From the NCBI GenBank assembly GCA_028715725.1, contig JAQURG010000002.1, forward strand, positions 1-64,000: DNA of 64,000 nucleotides. Direction: 5' to 3'. Both the position numbers and the translations under genes were made by a program. This document shows positions 20,110 to 28,671 of this stretch, piece after piece; positions within the stretch are counted from its first letter, which is position 1; every line of letters begins with the position of its first letter. The notes under the pieces are model-generated. The model saw only the letters and a list, made by a program, of their open reading frames with translations, did not search any database and had not been told where the DNA came from. The stretch comes from Methylococcales bacterium. Lineage in GTDB: Bacteria; Pseudomonadota; Gammaproteobacteria; Methylococcales; Methylomonadaceae.

Positions 20110-20113
20110 AACT

Positions 20114-20563
20114 ATGAATCTTATCCATTATCACGATCCGTCCATTGATCCTCTTGCCTCCGGCCGCAGCCGGGTAAATATGATAGGTATTTGGGTAGGC
20201 CTGTTCGGTGCACCGGCAGCATGGGTGGCACAATTTTCCTTGAGTGAACCGCTTGTCGCTTATGCCTGCTATCCCTATCAAATGCCCTTGTCTGCGCCGA
20301 TATGGCAAGGCTTGCCTGTCATGCTGGCGGTAATCAGTATTGCCTGCCTTGCGGTTGGCATCCTGTCCGGGTTTATTGCCTGGACATTATGGCGGCAATT
20401 TGGACGCCAGCCAGCTGGAGGAGAGCCTGTCGCCGATACGAGTGTAAGCCGAAACCGGTTTCTGGTGAAATTAAGCCTCATGTCGAACTTTATCTTCATC
20501 ACTGCAATTATTTTTAATATTTTTGCAGTTCTGCTGGTGCTGCCATGCAACTCGTGGTTTTAA
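20114..20563 (+). CDS. Small membrane protein of the oxidase 1 operon, unknown function
   Basis: 149 residues with about three or four hydrophobic helices (MIGIWVGLFGAPAAWVAQF, GLPVMLAVISIACLAVGIL, FIFITAIIFNIFAVLLVLP). It begins 4 bp after coxC and is followed directly by a triheme cytochrome, so it is part of the operon. A protein of similar size and position ends the minus-strand oxidase operon (22025-22405), and both have an early GxxGAPxxWV/GPFIWVLHF-like helix and a short C-terminal Cys-containing end. This suggests an accessory role in oxidase assembly or stability. No named domain is recognised. Confidence 0.75.
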   Translation: MNLIHYHDPSIDPLASGRSRVNMIGIWVGLFGAPAAWVAQFSLSEPLVAYACYPYQMPLSAPIWQGLPVMLAVISIACLAVGILSGFIAWTLWRQFGRQPAGGEPVADTSVSRNRFLVKLSLMSNFIFITAIIFNIFAVLLVLPCNSWF

Positions 20564-20568
20564 TACTC

Positions 20569-21891
20569 ATGTCATTGAAAATGCCCTTCAGAGACATCTT
20601 GAATTGGCGGCTAGTGAAGGCCGTCATCTGCGCGTACCCGGTCTTATTATCCGGTCTTGCCGTGGCGCAACCCGTTAACCCTAAGGATTTGGATGTGGAC
20701 AGAGGCGCTTATCTGGCCAGAGTAGGCGACTGTATAGCCTGTCATACAGCCGGTCCGCAATCTCCGCCTTTTGCCGGCGGATTGCCGCTTAATTCGCCTT
20801 TCGGGATAATTTACTCGACCAATATTACACCGGATCCGGTCAATGGCATCGGCAAATATACTCTGGATGAGTTTACCCGGGCCGTCCGCAATGGTATAGC
20901 CAGGGACGGCAGACGTTTATACCCGGCAATGCCCTACCCCTCCTTTACGGCGGTTACGGATGACGATATTCGTGCGCTTTACGCCTATTTCATGAATGAA
21001 GTGGCGCCGGTCAATCTTAAACCACCCGAAACAAGGCTGCCTTTTCCTTTCAATATACGTTTAAGCCTGATTTTCTGGGATGCAGCTTTTGTCAGGCACG
21101 AGCGCTACCACGCTCGTAATGATAAGGACGCGCAATGGAATCGCGGCGCCTATCTGGTGCAGACTCTCGGTCATTGCGGCGCCTGCCATACGCCTCGCGG
21201 TTTCGGCTTTCAGGAAAGGGCTTATACGGAATCGTCTCCGATTTATTTAAGCGGAGGGTTGGTAGACAATTGGTTCGCAGTGAATCTCAGAGGAGATGCT
21301 GCCGCAGGACTGGGCCAATGGTCTGAGGCAGACATCGCCGCATTCCTGAAAACAGGCCACGGCGGACACATAGCCGCGTTTGGCAGCATGGTCGAAGTCA
21401 TCGAAAACAGCACACAACATTTTCAGAAAGTCGATCTGGACGCCATTGCCCATTATTTAAAATCTATTCCGGGTCGCGCCGAAAAGGCATCCTACAAACC
21501 TGCTGCACCCATCGTTGCCGTAAAGCTGTCAGCCATGGTAACCGGAGAAACAGAGCATCCCGGCGCAGGCCTATACCAGTCATTCTGCGCAAAGTGCCAT
21601 CAAATGACAGGAACCGGAAAACCCGGCAAGTCTCCGAAGCTGGCCGGAAATTCGGTCGTGCTTTCCGGAAAAGCGACTTCGTTGATTCGTCTGATGCTGG
21701 AGGGAGGCAGGACCGCACAGACAAAAGGAGGCCCAAAAGTTCAGAAAATGCCCGGCTTTGCGAAAAAATTTACCGACCAGCAGATCGCTGAGGTGCTTAG
21801 CTTCATCCGCGATAGCTGGGGCAATAAGGCGGCTCCGGTAACAACGCGCGAAGTGTTCCTGTTAAGGCATACTCTGCCAAAGAAAATGTGA
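20569..21891 (+). CDS. Triheme cytochrome c (dehydrogenase cytochrome subunit type)
   Basis: About 440 residues with a signal peptide (cleavage near AVAQPVNP) and three haem-binding motifs: CIACH near 65, CGACH near 205 and CAKCH near 350. The spacing and the segments GGLPLNSPFGIIYSTNITPD, RLYPAMPYPSFTAVTDDDI and HTPRGFGFQ match the cytochrome c subunit of membrane alcohol/gluconate dehydrogenases (AdhB-like). Here no dehydrogenase subunit follows; the gene closes the oxidase 1 operon, so it probably delivers electrons to the oxidase. I chose ATG 20569, just after the previous stop; an ATG at 20545 is an alternative. Confidence 0.88.
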   Translation: MSLKMPFRDILNWRLVKAVICAYPVLLSGLAVAQPVNPKDLDVDRGAYLARVGDCIACHTAGPQSPPFAGGLPLNSPFGIIYSTNITPDPVNGIGKYTLDEFTRAVRNGIARDGRRLYPAMPYPSFTAVTDDDIRALYAYFMNEVAPVNLKPPETRLPFPFNIRLSLIFWDAAFVRHERYHARNDKDAQWNRGAYLVQTLGHCGACHTPRGFGFQERAYTESSPIYLSGGLVDNWFAVNLRGDAAAGLGQWSEADIAAFLKTGHGGHIAAFGSMVEVIENSTQHFQKVDLDAIAHYLKSIPGRAEKASYKPAAPIVAVKLSAMVTGETEHPGAGLYQSFCAKCHQMTGTGKPGKSPKLAGNSVVLSGKATSLIRLMLEGGRTAQTKGGPKVQKMPGFAKKFTDQQIAEVLSFIRDSWGNKAAPVTTREVFLLRHTLPKKM

Positions 21892-22024
21892 TCCGGGAGC
21901 CAACACTATCTTTCGCAGAACCGGCTCACGTTTGGACTTGACTTGCTGGATCCTCCACATCTAATTCCGGAAGCTATGATGCAGTCTTCTATAAATATAA
22001 ACCAGTGGAACAGTTCTTCAAGTC

Positions 22025-22405
22025 TTATGCGACTGAACCGCAGGCCGGCAAAAAGAATACAGTAATACCTGAGAATAAAACGCCAAGAAAAGATAAGAAC
22101 GCCAATAAACGCATAACTCCCGAAAGAAATGCTGTTTTGGTTTCCGGTCTGGTCCGGCCACTAGCCGGACTTTGCAAGATATCGGTTTTAGCCATTAATA
22201 ATCCCAACGCCAGCAGCGCCACAACGGTTATCAAAATTATGGAAGTCTCAATCCAAAAACCGGCGCGGTTTCCGAGCGTGGCGCAGGCAATATGTTGAAC
22301 GCCGTATACAACACCGAAATGCAAGACCCAAATGAAAGGGCCGGCCAGAGAAAACACGGCTATGCCAATAAAATTTTCAGAAAATGGTGGATTAGGTGCA
22401 TTCAT
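22025..22405 (-). CDS. Small membrane protein of the oxidase 2 operon, unknown function
   Basis: 126 residues from ATG 22405, two bases after the coxA/C stop. Three hydrophobic helices (IGIAVFSLAGPFIWVLHFGVV, ILITVVALLALGLLMA, LLAFLSFLGVLFSGITVFFL). It ends the minus-strand oxidase operon, mirroring the position of the membrane protein at 20114-20563. No known domain is recognised. Downstream there are 133 bp before the convergent triheme cytochrome gene, without an obvious terminator. Confidence 0.7.
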   Translation of the reverse strand: MNAPNPPFSENFIGIAVFSLAGPFIWVLHFGVVYGVQHIACATLGNRAGFWIETSIILITVVALLALGLLMAKTDILQSPASGRTRPETKTAFLSGVMRLLAFLSFLGVLFSGITVFFLPACGSVA

Positions 22406-22407
22406 GA

Positions 22408-24948
22408 TTAAATCATCCTCGGAAAGCCGTGAATTACCAGAAGACCGACAAGCGCTTGAGCCACAGTATAATAAGCCAGCAAATTGGTATTTTCCAGGCT
22501 GGCAAAACGCACCCGGTCGAGCTTGCCGGTAAAATGCCGCGCAATAACAAACAGCGACATGATCAGCACCGCAAAAACCAGCTGGCCATTTAAAATGCTC
22601 GCCGTGTACACGAGCGCTCCATAACTTGATTTTGCAGGACTGAGGCCCGTCTGCCATTGACTCCATATCTCCAGGTAAACGGCAAATACACTTAATAATG
22701 CGCCGAGCAGCACCCACAGCGGTGTCATGAAACCCTTCTCGCCCGGTTCCGGCAGCGCTCTTTTTGCCACAGCAAAAAATACAGCACTGGCAATAAACAA
22801 CAATGCACTGATGGCCGGCCACTGTAAGCCGGGCAGACTCTCTATATTGGATGGCCAGACTTCCGGCGATACCGTCCAGATGTAAAGATAAGAAAACAGA
22901 TAGGCAAAATAAAGCGAGCCTGCAACGAGCATCAGGATAACCATTGCCCACCACCCGTGGCCGACCGGGCCGGTGACATAAACCGGTAGCTTATACCCTG
23001 CGCCGATATCGATCGGGCCTTTGGCAGGGCCTTTATCGAGCTCCCACGCCCAGACCAGAAAGCAGACTATCGCCAGCACCCCGCAAACCAGCGCAGGCAT
23101 GACCACCTTGATAGTCAATAAAAGAAAACAGGCGGCGGTGAAAACGGCAGCAAAAAAATGCATCCAGCCTGGGCCCAGCATTTGGATAACATATTGCGGT
23201 TTGGCTTCTATGGGGGATGTGACAATCGTCTCACGTCCGCCGGTTGGAGCATCGGGCAAATAGTGCTGTCCCGACTCGACCTGTTCGGACAGTTTGGGTT
23301 GGTCCCAAAGCGGCTCACGGCTGGTTACATGAGGAATGGAGCGGGTGGAATACAGATCCGTAGGCAGCCATTCCAAAGTTCCGGCTTGCCAGGGATTGCT
23401 CATGCCATGCTGTCCGACCCGGAAATTGCGAATCACGTCGATGATAAAAACCAGCACTCCCGCGCCGATAATATAGGCACCCACCGTTGATACAAAATTG
23501 TAAGGTCCCCAGCCCGACGCCTCCGAATACGTCCATACACGGCGTGGCATGCCGATCAACCCGGTAATATGCATATGGAAGAAAGTCAGATTAAAGCCGA
23601 TGAACATCAGCCAGAACGACCATTTTCCCAGCCGTTCGGACAGCATTCGGGTACTGACCATCGGCGCCCAGTAATAGAAGGTTGCAAACAGCGGAAAAAC
23701 CATGCCGCCCACCAACACATAATGCAGATGAGCGACAATAAAGTGCGTATCATGCGCCTGCCAGTCGAAGGGCACCATCGCAACCATGACACCGGTTAGC
23801 CCGCCGACGGTAAAAATAAACAGCATACCCAGAACAAAAAGCGAAGGCGTGTTCAATTGAAACCGGCCTTTGGACGAAGCAATAGTACCCAGCCAGGCAA
23901 AAACCTGAATACCGGACGGCACCGCCACAGCCATGCTGGTCGCGGAAAAAAACGCCAGACTGAGAGATGGAATGCCGGTCGCGAACATATGATGCACCCA
24001 TAAACCGAAACTGAAAAAACCGGTGGCAATCAGAGCCACAACAATCAGCTTGTAACCGACCAATGGCGTGCGCGCCATAGTTGGCACTATCATCGAAACC
24101 AGTCCGGCCGCCGGCAGGAAAATGATGTACACCTCCGGATGGCCGAAAAACCAGAATAGATGCTGCCATAACAATGGATCGCCGCCGCTTCCGGCTGTAA
24201 AAAAAGGCCAGCCGAAAGAGCGTTCGATCTCAAGATACATCGTTGCGAGAATCACCGCCGGAAACGCCACCACAATCATGCCGGCGAACACCAGCATGGA
24301 CCAGGCGAAAATAGGCAATTTATCAAGAGTCATCCCGGGCGGGCGGGTCCGCAAGATGCCGACAATAATTTCAATTGCCCCGGCAATGGCCGAGATTTCA
24401 ATAAAACCGATGCCCAACAGCCAGAAATCGGCGTTATCGCCCGGAGAATACTCCGTTAATGTCATGGGCGGATACATAAACCAGCCGCCTTTGGGAGCCA
24501 GATCATAAAAGATGGTGCTGAAAAACACGCCGCCGCCAATGATGTAAGCCCAGATGGCAAACGCACTCAGCCGCGGAAACGGCAAGTCTCTGGCGGCCAG
24601 CATTTGCGGCAGTAACAGCACCCCCAGCGCCTCCATGGCCGGTACAGCGAACAGGAACATCATCGTGGTGCCGTGCATGGTAAACAACTGGTTGTATAAA
24701 TCCTGACTGACCAGGTTATTCTCCGGTACGGCAAGTTGCGTGCGCATCACCAAAGCGACCAGGCCGGCGAGAACAAAAAAGACGAAGGCGGCGCCTATAT
24801 AAAGCAAGCCTACCGTTGTGTTATTGACGGCAGTAAACCACCTCCAGCCGGTAGGGGCATACCAGATACGCAGCAATTCTTCCTCTTCACCTTCCGGCCG
24901 AGGTGAGGTATTGGGTAGCGTTGCTTTTTCTTCGATTATATTTGTCAC
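22408..24948 (-). CDS. Cytochrome c oxidase subunits I and III fused (oxidase 2)
   Basis: An 846-residue fusion. Residues 1 to about 560 are subunit I: haem and copper ligands His92, His270, His319-His320, His407, His409, GMPRRVWTY, active-site Tyr274, and the proton-gating Glu272 in GHPEVY. The Mg/Mn-site HD pair is kept (399-400). The K-channel Lys position is Gln348 (PSGIQVF). Residues about 610-846 are subunit III (GWWAMVILMLVAGSLYFAYLF, ending in the SLFVIARHFTGKLDRVRF and VGLLVIHGFPRMI regions). It is an intact O2 reductase of the A family. The ATG overlaps the end of the antiporter remnant upstream. Confidence 0.93.
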   Translation of the reverse strand: MTNIIEEKATLPNTSPRPEGEEEELLRIWYAPTGWRWFTAVNNTTVGLLYIGAAFVFFVLAGLVALVMRTQLAVPENNLVSQDLYNQLFTMHGTTMMFLFAVPAMEALGVLLLPQMLAARDLPFPRLSAFAIWAYIIGGGVFFSTIFYDLAPKGGWFMYPPMTLTEYSPGDNADFWLLGIGFIEISAIAGAIEIIVGILRTRPPGMTLDKLPIFAWSMLVFAGMIVVAFPAVILATMYLEIERSFGWPFFTAGSGGDPLLWQHLFWFFGHPEVYIIFLPAAGLVSMIVPTMARTPLVGYKLIVVALIATGFFSFGLWVHHMFATGIPSLSLAFFSATSMAVAVPSGIQVFAWLGTIASSKGRFQLNTPSLFVLGMLFIFTVGGLTGVMVAMVPFDWQAHDTHFIVAHLHYVLVGGMVFPLFATFYYWAPMVSTRMLSERLGKWSFWLMFIGFNLTFFHMHITGLIGMPRRVWTYSEASGWGPYNFVSTVGAYIIGAGVLVFIIDVIRNFRVGQHGMSNPWQAGTLEWLPTDLYSTRSIPHVTSREPLWDQPKLSEQVESGQHYLPDAPTGGRETIVTSPIEAKPQYVIQMLGPGWMHFFAAVFTAACFLLLTIKVVMPALVCGVLAIVCFLVWAWELDKGPAKGPIDIGAGYKLPVYVTGPVGHGWWAMVILMLVAGSLYFAYLFSYLYIWTVSPEVWPSNIESLPGLQWPAISALLFIASAVFFAVAKRALPEPGEKGFMTPLWVLLGALLSVFAVYLEIWSQWQTGLSPAKSSYGALVYTASILNGQLVFAVLIMSLFVIARHFTGKLDRVRFASLENTNLLAYYTVAQALVGLLVIHGFPRMI

Positions 24949-25390
24949 TAACTTTCCCTCATGGAATAAAGCAAAATCATGCCGCCAGTATAAACAATAA
25001 GAACCGCCGCAGAGTCCGTACCCATACGCAAAATTGTGCGATCGGCACGTTCGACTAGCCCCATAAGAAACAAACCGGTGACGGATAAACCCAACAACGT
25101 CTCACCCGCGACAAAATCACCGGTATTAGATAAAACCGGCGCTCCGGGGTCAATCGCATCGATGCAGAACAGCAGTGCCACATTATTAAATAAATTGGAA
25201 TCCAGAATATCGGAGATAGCCATGTTATAAAGGCCTCAATACATGAGAGCAGCGCCCGGCTAAACTGAAACCGCTCGGCCAACTGATTGGCATAGGCAGC
25301 GATTTTGGTGCCCGAAATCCAAACAGCACAAGCTGCCAAGACAAAAATCAATAAGTTAACAGTCAGACTATATTCATCCACATTAAACAT
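24948..25390 (-). pseudogene. Sodium/calcium exchanger-like (CaCA) protein, internally deleted and frameshifted
   Basis: From ATG 25390 the frame gives two hydrophobic stretches with VWISGTKIAAYANQLAERF, the usual N-terminus of bacterial CaCA antiporters. Coding then shifts frame and resumes as SNLFNNVALLFCIDAID and a C-terminal part to 24948. Together only about 145 residues remain of some 330, with the repeats that hold the catalytic acidic residues missing. It sits inside the oxidase 2 operon between coxB and the coxA/C fusion, in the same direction and with 5 bp of spacing from coxB. Confidence 0.6.
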
Positions 25391-25395
25391 CGGGA

Positions 25396-26376
25396 TTACT
25401 CGAGGCTGTTCAGGTAAAGCGATAGGGACTGAAGCTCGCTTTCGGAAAAAAAGTCGAAAGGCGGCATCAAATTTTCCGGTTTAATTATTTTGTGTTGACT
25501 GACCCATTTGGCAAAGCCTTCTGTTGTATTCGGCAGAATACCGGCACCGAGCGATTGCCTGCTGCCGACATGAGTCAAATCCGGCCCTATTTTACCGTCC
25601 GCCGGAGTACCGCGAACCGTATGGCAGCCGCCGCATCCGCTGGATAAAAAGATCTGTTTCCCCTCTCCTGCCAGAGCAGGCGCCGCATTTGACCGCTCCT
25701 TGACAAGCCAGGCGTCATAATCGGAAGGCGTCATCGCCACGGTATAAAATGACATCAACGCATGCGCTCCGCCGCAATACTCCGCACATTGCCCACTAAC
25801 GATACCCGGCTTATCGGCAACAAAATGCAGGGTATTGATACGCCCCGGAATCATATCGATCTTGCCTGCATAAGCGGGTATCCAGAAGCTATGAATCACA
25901 TCCGCTGTCGATAATTCGATTTCAATCGGACGGCCTGCAGGAATCCGCAGCTCATTGGCGCTTTCCGTCGTATGGCCGTCATCGTGTCGATAGATAACCC
26001 GCCACCACCATTGCTCGCCGATCACCGAAATATGCACTGGATTTTCCGCTCGAACCCAGGTTCCACCGGCTTTCAAAATCAAAAATCCATAAATCAGCAG
26101 AGCGCTTAAGGTCACTACCGGAAAGACGATGCCTCCCCAGATAATGCTTTTTTCTCCGGTAAGCTTATGACGCCAATCAGCAGGCCCGGCTATTGAAATA
26201 AACATCAGCACGCATATTAAAACCGTGATCAGGGCGGCTCCAATAAACATAATCCAGGTCAAGAATGTGATGCGCGCTGAAACTGGCCCCAGGGCGGCAA
26301 ATGCCGATTGCTTATCATCACAACCTGCTATAAGCAGCAGAGCCATCACACAAATCGTTTTAAGTGCATACCTCAT
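25396..26376 (-). CDS. coxB: Cytochrome c oxidase subunit II with fused cytochrome c (oxidase 2)
   Basis: A 326-residue lipoprotein (LLLIAGC lipobox near residue 19) with two TM helices, the CuA cupredoxin domain (STADVIHSFWIPAYAGK, GQCAEYCGGAHALM) and a C-terminal cytochrome c (CGGCH, late Met in NLMPPF). Unlike the subunit II of oxidase 1, the CuA loop keeps the Glu (CAEYC) that binds the Mg/Mn ion. Its start overlaps the preceding triheme cytochrome by 4 bp, so the two are co-translated. It accepts electrons from soluble or membrane cytochromes and passes them to subunit I. Confidence 0.94.
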   Translation of the reverse strand: MRYALKTICVMALLLIAGCDDKQSAFAALGPVSARITFLTWIMFIGAALITVLICVLMFISIAGPADWRHKLTGEKSIIWGGIVFPVVTLSALLIYGFLILKAGGTWVRAENPVHISVIGEQWWWRVIYRHDDGHTTESANELRIPAGRPIEIELSTADVIHSFWIPAYAGKIDMIPGRINTLHFVADKPGIVSGQCAEYCGGAHALMSFYTVAMTPSDYDAWLVKERSNAAPALAGEGKQIFLSSGCGGCHTVRGTPADGKIGPDLTHVGSRQSLGAGILPNTTEGFAKWVSQHKIIKPENLMPPFDFFSESELQSLSLYLNSLE

Positions 26377-27521
26377 CGTCGCAAGCTCTCTGCTGCTTTA
26401 TGATCAGCCGGTAACTGACCGGCGAAAAATGCCGCCGCGGCTTCTGCCTGTTGTTCGGTCAAGCGCTTTGCTATGGTAGTCATAATCGCGCCGTATGGCG
26501 TTTTTGCACGTATTCCTCTTTGCAAAACCTGCAATTGCTGCCTGATGTAGTGTTCAGATTGACCGGCCAGACGAGGATAATCCGGACGTTTATTAACGCC
26601 GTGGCATGACAGGCAAGCTGGAACCTTGCGCAATCGATCGCCATGCTCAGCCAGTTGACGGCCCAGCTCAACCTTTGCCGGAGATACAGGCTGGACGGAT
26701 TTTGCAACAGGAACCGTTAAAGATGCGTAATAGTCCGCCAGGTTATCAATATGTTTATCATCGAGTTCGGCGGCAATAGGCTCCATAAAGCCGCTTTGCC
26801 GCAGATCTTCGCGATATTCATGCAATGTTCTTTTTAAATAGGCGCTATCCTGGCCGCCAAGACTCGGCACATAAGGACTCGTCGGCTGTTTATCGTGCGT
26901 ATCATGACAGCGGTCACATGCAGTGAGGTTAATCCTGCCCTTACCGGCAAACTGGTTAGCCGGATAGTTTTGAGCCTGGCTGTTAACTTTGCTATTTCCA
27001 TTTGCATACTTCAGGTAATCTTCTTCTCCCATTAGAGGCAGCGCTTGCAAAAACGCAACTACCGCCCAAACTTCGTCATCGCGGCCCTGACCGCTCCATG
27101 ACGGCATGCCGGTAAATTGAATGCCGTGACGCACCATCCAAAACAGTTGCTGGCGCGTCCACATAGGTGCATGAATCTGTAGATTCGGGGGCGGAGGCAG
27201 CATTTGATCGTAAACCGGATTGATGGGTTGTCCCGGTATCCTGTGGCAAGTCGCGCATCCGCCATGAAAGTGCGCCGCTCCAAGCGGCACCAGTTCGGTA
27301 AGATTCAGCTCAGGCACGTCAACGGGCTTGCTGTTGACGACAACCGAACGCTCCTTGCCCAGCGCTAACAGCCACTCAAGCCAGGCCGGATGTCCCGCAG
27401 TAGCCGCAATGTTGAAAATACCGGAATATGCTATAGCCAGCACAAGCACAATACCCCCGGCAAAAAACCCAAGCGCCCAGGGCAAGAGCTTGCGTAAACG
27501 GATTTTCAACGGCTCAGTCAT
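26373..27521 (-). CDS. Membrane-anchored triheme cytochrome c (oxidase 2 operon)
   Basis: 382 residues with an N-terminal TM anchor (LLPWALGFFAGGIVLVLAIAYSG) and three haem motifs: CATCH near 88, CDRCH near 202 and CLSCH near 303. The first domain has GMPSWSGQGRDDEVWAVVAFLQ, typical of c-type domains in quinol or oxidase-linked cytochromes; the third resembles cytochrome c4 (RLAGQSEHYIRQQL). It overlaps ctaG upstream and coxB downstream by 4 bp each. It probably feeds electrons to oxidase 2, equivalent to the triheme cytochrome that ends the oxidase 1 operon, although the two proteins differ in architecture. Confidence 0.88.
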   Translation of the reverse strand: MTEPLKIRLRKLLPWALGFFAGGIVLVLAIAYSGIFNIAATAGHPAWLEWLLALGKERSVVVNSKPVDVPELNLTELVPLGAAHFHGGCATCHRIPGQPINPVYDQMLPPPPNLQIHAPMWTRQQLFWMVRHGIQFTGMPSWSGQGRDDEVWAVVAFLQALPLMGEEDYLKYANGNSKVNSQAQNYPANQFAGKGRINLTACDRCHDTHDKQPTSPYVPSLGGQDSAYLKRTLHEYREDLRQSGFMEPIAAELDDKHIDNLADYYASLTVPVAKSVQPVSPAKVELGRQLAEHGDRLRKVPACLSCHGVNKRPDYPRLAGQSEHYIRQQLQVLQRGIRAKTPYGAIMTTIAKRLTEQQAEAAAAFFAGQLPADHKAAESLRR

Positions 27522-28177
27522 GAATGGCTTTCCATTGCAAGAGCCGAGGGTTCAACATGACTTTTCGAATTACACAGCGTCTGAAACCAACGGGAAATCA
27601 GCAAAATCGCGGCGAGCACATAAGTGATGGGGCAAACGGTGACCATCAGCAGCCCAGCCAACTGCTGGTCAGCGAGTTCAATAGACAGATGGGTGACACT
27701 CATGCCGTAAAGCACGCGCGGGGCAAATACCAGTAATACGGCAATTAAACAAAACAGCTTGCCGGTCACCAACAGGGCAATGACCGCGCGCCATAAATGT
27801 TCGCCGGTTTGATCGAATACCATCAGCCAAAACCATAAGGCGGAGAAAAGAAGAGTCGCTTGCATCAGCAATGCCCCGACATGCCTTCCCATCGCCAGGC
27901 CAATGCCTGCCGGCGAATGCCATGCAAACAGCAAAGCCGCTTGCAGAGCGATAGCCGCTAGCAGTTTTGTCATACTAGCCGGTCTGGGAGATGAATAGCG
28001 CCATTTTAGAAGCCAGCTGGCTAAAACCGGCGCAGCTACAGTCATCAGCGCAATATGGACAATCATATGGCGCGAAAACGCACCCGCAAATTCGATATAA
28101 CAAAACACCAACAATGCCAGTACCGTCAATGCCGTCAATTCGATCCAGATTGATGTCTTTAATTGATTTGCTTGCAT
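27518..28177 (-). CDS. ctaG: CtaG/CtaG-like cytochrome c oxidase assembly membrane protein
   Basis: 219 residues with about six or seven hydrophobic helices and conserved HMIVHIALMTVAAPVLA and LLFAWHSP segments, as in the caa3-type CtaG family (integral membrane; distinct from the Cox11-type CtaG). Members assist CuB insertion or assembly of caa3 oxidases. It is the first gene of the minus-strand oxidase operon and overlaps the next cytochrome gene by 4 bp. No equivalent exists in the plus-strand operon, so it may serve both. Confidence 0.85.
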   Translation of the reverse strand: MQANQLKTSIWIELTALTVLALLVFCYIEFAGAFSRHMIVHIALMTVAAPVLASWLLKWRYSSPRPASMTKLLAAIALQAALLFAWHSPAGIGLAMGRHVGALLMQATLLFSALWFWLMVFDQTGEHLWRAVIALLVTGKLFCLIAVLLVFAPRVLYGMSVTHLSIELADQQLAGLLMVTVCPITYVLAAILLISRWFQTLCNSKSHVEPSALAMESHS

Positions 28178-28671
28178 TCACAATTTCTCCTGGCCTTATC
28201 CAATCACTTCCCGGTTATGGCTTATGCCTAAAGTAATTAATACCGGCTCGCCGGCGGTAAGTCATCATCATAAATTCCTGATCGGGCCTATCGATAGGCC
28301 GCTCAAGGATATGATGCGCCGATAATTTTGAGGTGAATTAGAGAATATATCCTGTCGTTGACTACGGTCTGTACGGAATCGCACTTAACTTAACTCATCT
28401 GACGACAAAAGCGCCGACCTTCTAGAGATGTCGGATCAGCGCAGGAACTGAATCCGGAATAGAGGGCGAATATGCACCAGCGCTGGTCGAGATTCTTCGT
28501 TTCCTGGCGATATAATTAAAGAAACCGGCTATCGACACTGGCCGGAAAGTCGAGCGTTATTTGCAAAATAACGCAATTTTAATGGCCGATTTCTTACACA
28601 AACAGGCACCTTTGGCCTCATGCTCCGGATAATTTCTTCTGCATTTTGAGAAGAGTCAAAAATGGCGAGTT
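28178..28671. other. Intergenic region upstream of the oxidase 2 operon
   Basis: About 490 bp between ctaG and the pirin gene. It contains a 16-bp perfect palindrome, GGCCTATCGATAGGCC, at 28285-28300, about 110 bp upstream of ctaG, which could be an operator or a chance site. Otherwise no gene or terminator is recognised. The oxidase 2 promoter should lie here. Confidence 0.4.

Noticed and set aside
28285..28300. Palindrome GGCCTATCGATAGGCC as an operator of ctaG
   Set aside because: It is perfect but single, about 110 bp from the start codon, and no regulator can be tied to it; kept only as a note in the intergenic entry.
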